Assembly (NCBI GenBank): GCA_016932075.1 | Contig: JAFGDP010000139.1 | Coordinates: 1-5,712, forward strand | Reading direction: 5' to 3' | DNA: 5,712 bases | Origin: Chitinispirillaceae bacterium | GTDB taxonomy: Bacteria > Fibrobacterota > Chitinivibrionia > Chitinivibrionales > Chitinispirillaceae | Shown: piece by piece, positions 1-5,712 of the stretch | Position numbering within the stretch: position 1 is the first letter of the stretch | Layout of the letters: the number at the start of each line of letters is the position of its first letter | The notes under the pieces: model-generated | What the model was told of the DNA's origin: nothing | The model's database searches: none | What the model saw: the letters and a program-made list of their open reading frames with translations, nothing else | Translations under genes and position numbers: made by a program

Positions 1-1416
1 TGGGATTCCTGGTGGTGCGATAACACGGAACCGGACCCGTATCCGGATCAATTCGACCGCCACGCCATGAATACGGCAATGGGGAAGGGATGCCTTTATT
101 ACAATACGTATTCCCTGATGGTAATGCTCGAAGGGTACACTCGCTGGCGCAGCGATATTCCCGGAAAACGGGCCGCCCTGCTTACCCGAACGGCATTTGC
201 CGGCCAGCAGCGGACCGGAGCCATTTCGTGGAACAACGACATATCCTGCAACTTCGGCGCATTGGCTAATTCAATCCCTGCTGGACTCCATTTCTCCTTG
301 TCGGGAAATCCTAACTGGTGCACTGACATCGGAGGCTACTGGGGCCATGAGCTTAACTGGGCGACTGCGGCCAACAGGGAGCTTTTTACGCGCTGGTTCC
401 AGTACGGCGCGTTCTGTTCGATTTTCCGCATCCACGGCGGCGGCTCGCGCGAGCTGTACAGCTCGAACTGGGACGCAACAACCAAGGCGAACCTGCTCAA
501 GATCAATCATCTGCGCTACCGCCTCATGCCGTATGTCTACTCCCTTGGGTGGAAAACGACAAACGAAGATTATACGATGCATCGGCACCTGGTCATGGAT
601 TTCAGGACCGACCCCAATGTCCACAATATCGGCGACCAGTTCATGTTCGGGCCGTCATTTCTGGTAAGCCCGGTGACGATGCAAGGTGCGACGTCCCGTT
701 CCATGTATCTGCCCGCAGGCAAATGGTACGACTTCTGGTCCGGCGACACCAACTCGTCCGCCACCGGCAGAACCATCACCGCAAGCGCGCCTCTGAGCCG
801 CATCCCGCTTTATGTACGTGCGGGCTCTATCGTTCCCATGGGCCCGATCATTCAGTATGCGACCGAGCGCTCAGACTCCATTGAGCTGCGGGTGTACCGG
901 GGGGCCAACGGCAGTTTTACGCTGTATGAAGACGAGGGGGATAATTACAACTATGAGACCGGACGTTACATGACCATTCCCATCACGTACGACGACGCTA
1001 CCGGCAAGGTCCATATCGGCGACCGCAATGGCAGCTTTACCGGCATGCAGACCACCAAGGTATTCAGCATCGTATTTGTCAGTACCGGCCACGGCTCGGA
1101 CATGCCAAAGACAATGTCGCCGGATTGCATAGTGAACTATACGGGGTTTGGCGTGACGGCATGCCCGGCGGTCGGGATCGGTGCATCATGCCCGACAAGA
1201 AACGCCGTACTGCCGAAAGCCCTTACTGTAAAGACAGTTCAGGATCGAATTGCGCTTTCAAGAGACTTCTCAGGCATGACCAAGGAAATTTCGCTATACA
1301 CTAGCTCGGGCCGTCTGATCAAGAAAATGGTTACCCGGAAGCAGACGCTGTATATAAGCAAAGATATGCACATGCCCACAGGAGTGTATATCGTCAAGGT
1401 CAAGGTTGTGCGATAA
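1..1416 (+). CDS. GH31 family alpha-glycosidase (alpha-xylosidase/alpha-glucosidase type), 5' partial
   Basis: The frame is open from base 1, so the start lies upstream; the first ATG (67) is internal to the catalytic domain. About 471 codons are visible, and family members are usually 700-900 residues, so the N-terminal sandwich and first part of the barrel are missing. Seen in order: WWCDNTEP (10-33), whose Asp (19-21) aligns with the GH31 nucleophile; TRTAFAGQQR (184-213); SWNND (226-240), whose final Asp aligns with the acid/base; SGNPNW and DIGG (325-336); FRIHG (424-438). A proximal beta domain with PAGKWYDFWSGD and a DUF5110-like segment (about 880-1041) follow. The last 60 residues (about 1237-1413) resemble a T9SS type A sorting domain, with SLYTSSGR and GVYIVKVKV. 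GH31 enzymes hydrolyse terminal alpha-glucosides or alpha-xylosides with retention. The neighbouring arabinofuranosidase suggests a plant hemicellulose target, but the exact substrate cannot be read from this piece. It is probably exported, though the signal peptide is outside the window. The acid/base motif has NN where SG or TG is usual. Confidence 0.92.
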   Translation, partial: WDSWWCDNTEPDPYPDQFDRHAMNTAMGKGCLYYNTYSLMVMLEGYTRWRSDIPGKRAALLTRTAFAGQQRTGAISWNNDISCNFGALANSIPAGLHFSLSGNPNWCTDIGGYWGHELNWATAANRELFTRWFQYGAFCSIFRIHGGGSRELYSSNWDATTKANLLKINHLRYRLMPYVYSLGWKTTNEDYTMHRHLVMDFRTDPNVHNIGDQFMFGPSFLVSPVTMQGATSRSMYLPAGKWYDFWSGDTNSSATGRTITASAPLSRIPLYVRAGSIVPMGPIIQYATERSDSIELRVYRGANGSFTLYEDEGDNYNYETGRYMTIPITYDDATGKVHIGDRNGSFTGMQTTKVFSIVFVSTGHGSDMPKTMSPDCIVNYTGFGVTACPAVGIGASCPTRNAVLPKALTVKTVQDRIALSRDFSGMTKEISLYTSSGRLIKKMVTRKQTLYISKDMHMPTGVYIVKVKVVR

Positions 1417-1533
1417 CCGGATGTATGCACGATCGAAAAACTCCAAAGGCGACGAATGGTGGTCCAATATGCCCATGCTTGAAACGCTTATGAACTATTG
1501 TGAAGCGTATTCCGGGCAGGTCGTTATGAACTT

Positions 1534-1541
1534 AGAAAGGG
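1534..1541 (+). promoter_or_regulatory. Ribosome binding site of the GH127/GH146 gene
   Basis: AGAAAGGG lies 9 bases before the ATG at 1551, a purine-rich Shine-Dalgarno-like site at normal spacing. It supports that ATG as the start, as does the signal peptide that begins there. I saw no convincing promoter or terminator in the 134-base gap after the GH31 stop, so the two genes may be co-transcribed. Confidence 0.6.
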
Positions 1542-1550
1542 ATCTATACC

Positions 1551-3701
1551 ATGTCTACTCGACAATTTTTCATTCTATGCGCAGTTGAACTTTGTGTTTT
1601 AGTCTCTTTGGTATCCGCTCAGACACCGGCGCGCGTTGTGAATCCGTTCCAATTGGCCGATGTAACGATACTGCCCGGACCGTTTAAAGATGCCATGAAC
1701 AGAACATGTTCCTATCTGCTGTGGCTCAACAAAGACAGGCTGCTTTACACCTGGCGCATTAATTACGGCTTGCCAACAGGGAGTGTGACCCCTCTTGGCG
1801 GCTGGGAAGGTGTTGGCGTCGGCCTTCGGGGCCATTTTATGGGGCATTTCCTTACCGCGCTGGCGCAAGCCTGGGTCCTTACCGGCGATAACCGGTACAG
1901 AGCAAAGGCTGATTCCATAGTGACAATTCTTGCGGGCATGCAGGCCGCCGATGCATCGCGGGGATTTTCTCCCGGGTATCTTGGCGCATTTCTCGAAGCC
2001 AAGGTGGATAGCCTCACGGCCGGAACAAATTTGTGTCCATGGGCACCCCTCTATTGCATTCATAAGGTTTTCGCAGGAATGATCGATTGCTATAATCTGC
2101 TTGGCAACACGACTGCGCTTACCGTGGCAACAGGAATGGGCAACTGGTATTATAACAAGCTCAATCCCTATACGCAAACCCAGCGTGAAGCCTTCTGGAA
2201 CAATATGTGCTGGAATGCGGGTGAGTACGGCGGCAGCAACGAAGCCTGTGCAAACCTGTATTCGATAACCAAAACCCCCAATCATCTGGCGGCCGCAAAA
2301 TTTTTCGACCATGCCCGGCTCTTTACTCCGTGTTTGAACAATCAGGACCGGCTGGCCGGCCTTCACGCCAATACCCAGATTCCCAAGATCATCGGCAGTA
2401 TGCGGATTTTTGAAAATACAGGCGAAACAAAGTACTATACAATAGCAAAAAACTTCTGGAATCAAGTCGTGACGGCACATACCTATGCCAACGGCGGCAA
2501 TGCTCTTGCAGAATGGTTTCAGCCTCCTAATATTATTGCCACACAGCTTACCGACAAGACTTGTGAAACATGCAATGTGTACAATATGCTGAAACTCTCA
2601 CGCCTTCTTTTCTTTCATGACCCCGAGCCCAGATACATGGATTACTATGAACGTGCTCTGTACAATCAGATTTTGGCATCACAAAACCCCAATTCCGTGC
2701 ATGGTAATGTGACCTATTTCCAACCAATGGCCCCGGGGTTTTTAAAAACGTATGGAACCGACGATGGAACATTCTATTGCTGTGACGGCAGCGGATTGGA
2801 AAATCACACAAAATACGTGGAAAGCATTTATTTCCATCAGAACGATACGCTTTACGTCAATCTTTTCATTCCATCCCAGCTTAACTGGACTGCCAAGGGA
2901 ATCATCGTGAGAATGGACACGCGGTATCCGAATTCCGACACCGTACGCCTGACCGTCACCGGCAGCGGCTACATGCCCATTAAGCTCCGTGTTCCCTATT
3001 GGCTTCGCAGGACAATGCACGTGCGCATCAATGGAGCGCTCCAGCCCGCAATTAATACCTCTGGTACCTATGTGAAATACAATACAACCTGGAATGGAAC
3101 CGGTACCGTGGAGATGGTCATGCCGCAAACCCTGCGGTGTGAAAGGGCACCGGATGATACGACCCTTGGCGGCGCCTTCTATGGCGCGCAACTCCTTTCA
3201 GGCAAATATGGCACAAACGCTATTACTGCTTGCCCGACGCTTTCTTTCAATACGATAACCAAAACCCAGGATACGCTGCTCAATTTTACCGCCACGGCTA
3301 ATCCGGTCAATACAGGGTTGATTGCCTATTACCGCATGCATGGCGAACGCTACAGCGTATATTGGAAACTTATCAATGTCCCCCGTGATACGTTTTCTGT
3401 TGCGACATTGCCGGGCACCGTGGGCGCATCACCACTTTCTCCCGGTATGCCGGAAGTAAGATTGATCAACTCCCAAATCCGGATAAAGTTCAAAGGAGGG
3501 TTTTCTGAAAATCGGCAGGTTAAAATACAGCTATTTGCTCTGAACGGCAAGCGGGTTGCCCAATTGAGACGTACGCTATCCTCTGGTGAACAATACCTGC
3601 TGGTCAGTTTGCACGATAGCAGAATGCTGGAAAAAGTGTATGTAAGCAAAATTACCGTCGGCAGGCATTCATATGTTGCGCGTTTACTTTGTGGTAACTA
3701 A
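1551..3701 (+). CDS. Secreted beta-L-arabinofuranosidase, GH127/GH146 (DUF1680) type, with C-terminal sorting domain
   Basis: Complete at 716 residues. Residues 1-23 form a signal peptide: a hydrophobic stretch ending VSA before Gln24. The mature start, with FQLADVTILPGPF (33-45), and the GGWEG and GHFMGHFLTALA segments are typical of the DUF1680 (alpha/alpha)6 barrel. In GH127 (HypBA1) a cysteine nucleophile acts with a zinc held by Glu and three Cys. The equivalents here are Glu339 and Cys341 in CETCNVYNMLKL, and Cys410-Cys411 in FYCCDGSGLENHTKY, with Cys410 the expected nucleophile. Glu321 in GGNALAEWF is the expected acid/base. The CCxGxGxENHxKY form and the later YYRMHGERYSVYW (593-605) favour GH146 over classical GH127. 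A beta-sandwich region follows, and from about residue 634 there is a sorting-like tail (VKIQLFALNGKRVAQL). The enzyme should release beta-L-arabinofuranose from arabinan, arabinogalactan-protein or other arabinosylated wall glycans outside the cell. It follows the GH31 gene on the same strand. The tail is weak: VYVSKI replaces the usual GxYxxxI. Confidence 0.92.
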   Translation: MSTRQFFILCAVELCVLVSLVSAQTPARVVNPFQLADVTILPGPFKDAMNRTCSYLLWLNKDRLLYTWRINYGLPTGSVTPLGGWEGVGVGLRGHFMGHFLTALAQAWVLTGDNRYRAKADSIVTILAGMQAADASRGFSPGYLGAFLEAKVDSLTAGTNLCPWAPLYCIHKVFAGMIDCYNLLGNTTALTVATGMGNWYYNKLNPYTQTQREAFWNNMCWNAGEYGGSNEACANLYSITKTPNHLAAAKFFDHARLFTPCLNNQDRLAGLHANTQIPKIIGSMRIFENTGETKYYTIAKNFWNQVVTAHTYANGGNALAEWFQPPNIIATQLTDKTCETCNVYNMLKLSRLLFFHDPEPRYMDYYERALYNQILASQNPNSVHGNVTYFQPMAPGFLKTYGTDDGTFYCCDGSGLENHTKYVESIYFHQNDTLYVNLFIPSQLNWTAKGIIVRMDTRYPNSDTVRLTVTGSGYMPIKLRVPYWLRRTMHVRINGALQPAINTSGTYVKYNTTWNGTGTVEMVMPQTLRCERAPDDTTLGGAFYGAQLLSGKYGTNAITACPTLSFNTITKTQDTLLNFTATANPVNTGLIAYYRMHGERYSVYWKLINVPRDTFSVATLPGTVGASPLSPGMPEVRLINSQIRIKFKGGFSENRQVKIQLFALNGKRVAQLRRTLSSGEQYLLVSLHDSRMLEKVYVSKITVGRHSYVARLLCGN
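2263..3267 (+). repeat. 15-base direct repeat inside the GH127/GH146 gene
   Basis: CGATAACCAAAACCC occurs at 2263-2277 and again at 3253-3267, in the same reading frame, encoding the shared residues ITKT both times. The start and end given span both copies. The repeat does not extend beyond 15 bases and could be coincidence of codon choice, or a short recombination target. Confidence 0.5.
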
Positions 3702-3727
3702 CTTTTTCCAGTTTGGCGTCATTCGTG

Positions 3728-3990
3728 GCAACGGTCGCGAGAAGCCGGCGTTTCTTATAACGAATGATTTCGATATGCCACTGGATTTGTTAGCCGGCAC
3801 CTACGGCACAGGCGCTGTTCGCCATTATTGCCCCGTCCGCGGGCCAGTACAGTGTACAGATCAGGTATTCCGCGGGAAACGGCACAGCTTCCACTATCGT
3901 GCTTTTCATCAACGGTACCCAGACCAGAACACTCACGTTTCCGGCCACCGCTTCTAACGGGAGGAAAAAGTTTTTGCTTGACCTGATCCT
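3728..3990 (+). pseudogene. Frameshifted CBM6/CBM35-like carbohydrate-binding module remnant
   Basis: No single frame is open across this stretch, but pieces in all three frames join into one module. Frame 2 gives ATVARS at 3728-3745. Frame 3 then gives GVSYN and ATGFV, and frame 1 gives LAGTYGTGA at about 3790-3816. Frame 2 resumes with FAIIAPSAGQYSVQIRYSAG and continues through TIVLFINGTQTRTLTFPATASN to about 3957. One base further on, frame 3 reads WEEKVFA. The APSAGxYxxxIRYxxG, xxINGT, LxFPATAS and W-K-V succession is the usual core of CBM6/CBM35-like beta-sandwich modules that bind plant or microbial polysaccharides. I see no start codon, signal peptide or catalytic domain attached. It begins 27 bases after the arabinofuranosidase stop and ends where the minus-strand DUF5060 fragment begins. 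At least three indels are needed to restore one frame. The family assignment rests on motif recognition only. Confidence 0.6.
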
Positions 3991-4008
3991 ACCTTTTGTT
4001 TATTCTCA

Positions 4009-4488
4009 TCACGCCCTTACCCCCGGCATTAAACGTCTCTGTGATATATAATTGTAGGCAAACCAGCGTGGATTCTTCTCATAGGCACGCAGAATTCCTT
4101 TGCCGGCACCTGTCGCAACGCACGAAAATGTCCCCTCACCTCCTGAAGTACCATCGCTCCAGGACCATGTGTATTTCCAGACACCTGCCTCATCGGGCAT
4201 GAAACGTATTTTCCATACATTACCCGAACCGGCGTTACCACCACCGTTGCCATCACCATCAAAAAAGCCGAAGAAATCAACCTTTTTTCCCGTTGGCGAA
4301 GCATAGCTGCATCGAAGCTCGACATCAGAGAATTTATTGAAATAACTCTTTGAATTTTCAACCGTTTTCTCAAAAGTGCGGTAAAGCCCGATATCAGTTG
4401 TACTTGCGAATAATGCTCCAGATGTAAAATTGGGCAACAGAATACCGGCCAGAATAAAAACGCAGATACTACAGGTGAATGATTTCAT
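4009..4488 (-). pseudogene. N-terminal fragment of a secreted DUF5060 glycosidase, truncated
   Basis: The ATG at 4488 opens a typical signal peptide (MKSFTCSICVFILAGILLPN, then a small-residue cleavage region near SGALFA). An earlier in-frame ATG at 4551 would put polar sequence ahead of it and is less likely. Neither start has a clear Shine-Dalgarno site. The mature part reads FSDVELRCSYASPTGKKV, then FFGFFDGDG, VWKIRFMPDEAGVWKYTWS, GGEGTFSC and GILRAYEKNPRWFAY. This is the recognisable pattern of DUF5060, an immunoglobulin-like domain at the front of many TIM-barrel glycosidases (with DUF4038/GH140-like or related barrels). Homology ends near 4054; about 14 unrelated residues lead to a stop at 4009. 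The catalytic barrel is missing and I do not see it downstream, where the CBM-like remnant on the other strand begins. A 159-residue exported DUF5060 domain without an enzyme would be unusual, so I call it a truncated gene. A short stand-alone secreted domain is the alternative. Confidence 0.72.
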
Positions 4489-4506
4489 GTTGTTACAGAA
4501 TAGTAA

Positions 4507-5139
4507 TATGGCCGCATCGACCGCGACTGCGGCGCCGCTCGATTCGGTCATCGTCCGTCTTTTAAAGGCAAACCTGTCGGTCTATACCATGCCAAGCGGC
4601 GCATTCGTGCTGGGAGTCCCGGTGCCCGTCGTCATGTCCGAAACAATGAAAAACCGAAGCTAGGCGACGGGAAATGGTATATGTGGGGCAAGTTCTCCGA
4701 TGTGCTAGTAAACTCGGATCTGGTGCATTGGACCGTTGCCAATAGCGCTTCTCCAAGGACTGGTGAAGCTCCCTATGTTTTTTACTGGAAGAAGTACTAC
4801 TGGATCATCTGGGATCCTACTTCGAGTGACGGCAATGCCGGACTCGTGGTAAAGCGTTCATCCGACGGCCGTTCCTGGACCACGCAGGGTAATATTCTCG
4901 GCGGTGAAGGCACCCGCAATGGTGAAGTCGGCGCAGACGGAAAACATTGCAGCGTCGCGGTTGTGGCGAACCGGGCCTATATCATCTATTTCGCGCAGGG
5001 CGGGAACGGAACCGGCAACGCGTCTTGTCTACAGGCCGCCCCGTTGAGTGTGACGGGTGGCGTCCTGTCGGCTGACCGAAACGCTTCGTTTGATTTTGCA
5101 CTTTGGCATTTCGACGACCCCATGAACCAGGAAAGATAA
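4507..5139 (+). pseudogene. GH43-like beta-propeller glycosidase fragment lacking its N-terminus
   Basis: The frame is open from 4507 to the TAA at 5137-5139. Convincing protein-like sequence starts near 4657 with LGDGKWYMWGKFSD, where the first possible ATG (4681) falls inside a conserved strand. It continues with NSDLVHW, GEAPYVFYWKKYYWIIWDP, GLVVKRSSDGRSW, GNILGGEGTRNGE, GKHCSVAVVANRAYIIYF and FDFAL. This blade-like spacing resembles the predicted GH43/GH32-type propeller glycosidases, in particular a group with YMWYKD..W, EGPxVFxWKGxYW and HADVVVxGxRAYIFYF motifs. The missing N-terminal blades normally carry catalytic residues, so the piece is unlikely to be active. His89-Cys90 replaces the HAD motif. 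Between 4507 and 4656 frames 1 and 2 are both open and neither is clearly homologous, so the true 5' limit is uncertain. No ribosome site or signal peptide is attached. The family name is tentative; substrate unknown. Confidence 0.62.
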
Positions 5140-5339
5140 GTACTGCCGAGAAAAGCGGACTCGTACACGTAGTGGATACGAAAAGTAAAACCAAGCGTAT
5201 AAAACGGCATAGTACAGGTTACGTTACCTTATATTAACATAGTATAACCGGACAGGAGTCTGTAGCTCGTAAAATCTACGCTTCCGGTGTATTTTTCCCT
5301 CACACAGACTCTAAACATAAGAAACTTTCGGCAAAGGAG
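5140..5339. other. Degenerate spacer without recognisable coding content
   Basis: All three forward frames carry stops within this 200-base stretch, and no motif of the flanking propeller or sorting-tail families is recognisable. A loosely promoter-like AT-rich patch (TTATATTAACATAGTATAAC, 5229-5248) is present, but its -35 partner is poor. Confidence 0.5.
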
Positions 5340-5498
5340 GGGCTATGCGCTTTATCACTACTCGATTTGAAATGGAGGCCCGACGGCGAGCGCAAAACTA
5401 CGATCTCTTTACAGCCCGGGAGAACTTCAGGGGGAGTATATGTATGCAATATACAGGATGCCTCGGGCGCTCTCACCCAACGAATTATCGTGCCTTGA
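5340..5498 (+). pseudogene. Orphan T9SS-like C-terminal sorting domain, end of a lost gene
   Basis: Frame 3 reads SLLDLKWRPDGERK, TTISLQPG and GGVYVCNIQDASGALTQRIIVP, then a TGA at 5496-5498. This is the usual make-up of a type A sorting tail: a first strand of LYDLxGR type, a xTISLxPG strand, GVYxxxIxDxxG, and a final hydrophobic strand ending the protein. Such tails direct exoenzymes through the outer membrane and are then removed. The upstream part is disturbed: the neighbouring frame 1 reads GYALYH just before it, suggesting one more frameshift near 5355. A strong purine run (AAAGGAGGGG, 5333-5342) before the ATG at 5345 looks like a ribosome site, but that ATG opens a different frame that runs through the terminator, so I do not take it as a gene start. 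The tail lies 200 bases after the propeller fragment on the same strand and could be the end of the same decayed gene. Confidence 0.62.
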
Positions 5499-5517
5499 TC
5501 CGGTGGCAGATTTTGAG

Positions 5518-5546
5518 AAAGCCGGTTGATTTCCAACCGGCTTTTT
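5518..5546 (+). terminator. Rho-independent terminator
   Basis: GCCGGTTG (5521-5528) pairs perfectly with CAACCGGC (5534-5541) around a 5-base loop (ATTTC), and flanking AAA/TTT pairs lengthen the stem to 11. A run of five T follows (5542-5546). It starts 20 bases after the stop of the sorting-tail remnant, the normal place for the end of a transcription unit. This supports that frame as the original one. Confidence 0.85.
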
Positions 5547-5623
5547 ACGCTTCGACAAGTATCGTTTCTGTGTTGTTGCGCGAATTTTTATCGTGATTGC
5601 TCCTCGAAATATCAACCGGGCAG

Positions 5624-5677
5624 TTTTTATTGGCATAAGATACTATGTTAAAAGTTCTTGATATCGACCAATAAAAA
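5624..5677. repeat. AT-rich 10-base inverted repeat
   Basis: TTTTTATTGG (5624-5633) is matched by its exact reverse complement CCAATAAAAA (5668-5677) across a 34-base AT-rich spacer. No gene lies around it in the window. The wide spacer makes a plain terminator unlikely; an operator-like site, the ends of a very small element, or chance are all possible. Confidence 0.5.
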
Positions 5678-5687
5678 GGCTACCTTC

Positions 5688-5710
5688 AAGAGTTGCATAC
5701 TGAAACTCTT
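5688..5710. repeat. Small AT-rich hairpin at the window edge
   Basis: AAGAGTT (5688-5694) pairs with AACTCTT (5704-5710) around a 9-base loop. The stem is short and weak with no T run visible before the window ends, so no role is assigned. Confidence 0.3.
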
Positions 5711-5712
5711 AA

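Noticed and set aside
1599..2480. Long open frame of 293 codons on the minus strand
   Set aside because: It lies wholly inside the arabinofuranosidase gene, opposite strand, with Cys/His-rich low-sense composition and no recognisable motif; a shadow of the real gene.
3673..3957. Plus-strand 94-codon frame overlapping the end of the arabinofuranosidase gene
   Set aside because: Its translation is not protein-like; the CBM-like signal across the same bases is mainly in another frame.
4029..4373. Second minus-strand frame overlapping the DUF5060 fragment
   Set aside because: Wrong frame relative to the recognisable DUF5060 motifs and signal peptide; no features of its own.
4430..4663. Plus-strand 77-codon frame
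   Set aside because: It starts opposite the DUF5060 signal peptide coding region and shows no motif; at most its 3' part is a frameshifted piece of the propeller fragment.
5226..5248. Promoter-like AT-rich patch before the sorting-tail remnant
   Set aside because: A TATAAC hexamer exists, but the -35 candidate (TTACGT, 18-base spacing) is poor and no intact gene follows.
5345..5596. 83-codon frame starting at an ATG just after a strong AAAGGAGGGG sequence
   Set aside because: It reads through the terminator hairpin and its T run, while the alternative frame across the same bases gives a clear sorting tail that stops 20 bases before the terminator.
1..5712. CRISPR array, tRNA, rRNA or transposase genes
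   Set aside because: No regularly spaced repeats, cloverleaf-like segments, rRNA signature stretches or transposase motifs were recognised on either strand.

Overview
The window looks like part of a polysaccharide-degradation locus from a bacterium that exports its enzymes through a sorting-domain-dependent secretion system. The two intact reading frames are secreted glycoside hydrolases. Both end in a short beta-strand-rich tail resembling the type IX secretion (T9SS) type A sorting domain, and a third such tail survives as a fragment near the right end. Moderate GC content, a Shine-Dalgarno-type ribosome site before the second gene and these tails suggest a Fibrobacterota-like or related FCB-group carbohydrate degrader. 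The taxonomic call is an inference: no marker gene is present.

Left half (1-3701), plus strand: the C-terminal two thirds of a GH31 family alpha-glycosidase (alpha-xylosidase/alpha-glucosidase type), cut by the window start, followed after a 134-base gap by a complete GH127/GH146-type beta-L-arabinofuranosidase with a signal peptide and the full zinc-cysteine active-site set. Together they would remove alpha-linked glucose or xylose and beta-L-arabinofuranose side groups from plant cell-wall glycans.

Right half (3702-5500): no intact gene. There are four remnants of other secreted carbohydrate-active proteins. They are a frameshifted CBM6/CBM35-like carbohydrate-binding module (plus), an N-terminal piece of a DUF5060 glycosidase with signal peptide (minus), a GH43-like beta-propeller fragment without its N-terminus (plus), and an orphan sorting-domain tail (plus) followed by a strong intrinsic terminator. 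The last two may be the two ends of one decayed gene. The pattern is either a genuine gene graveyard or a badly assembled or error-rich stretch; the sequence alone does not decide.

The last 166 bases hold no gene, only two AT-rich inverted repeats. I did not find a convincing new biological system here. The most notable feature is the cluster of broken exoenzyme pieces beside two intact ones.
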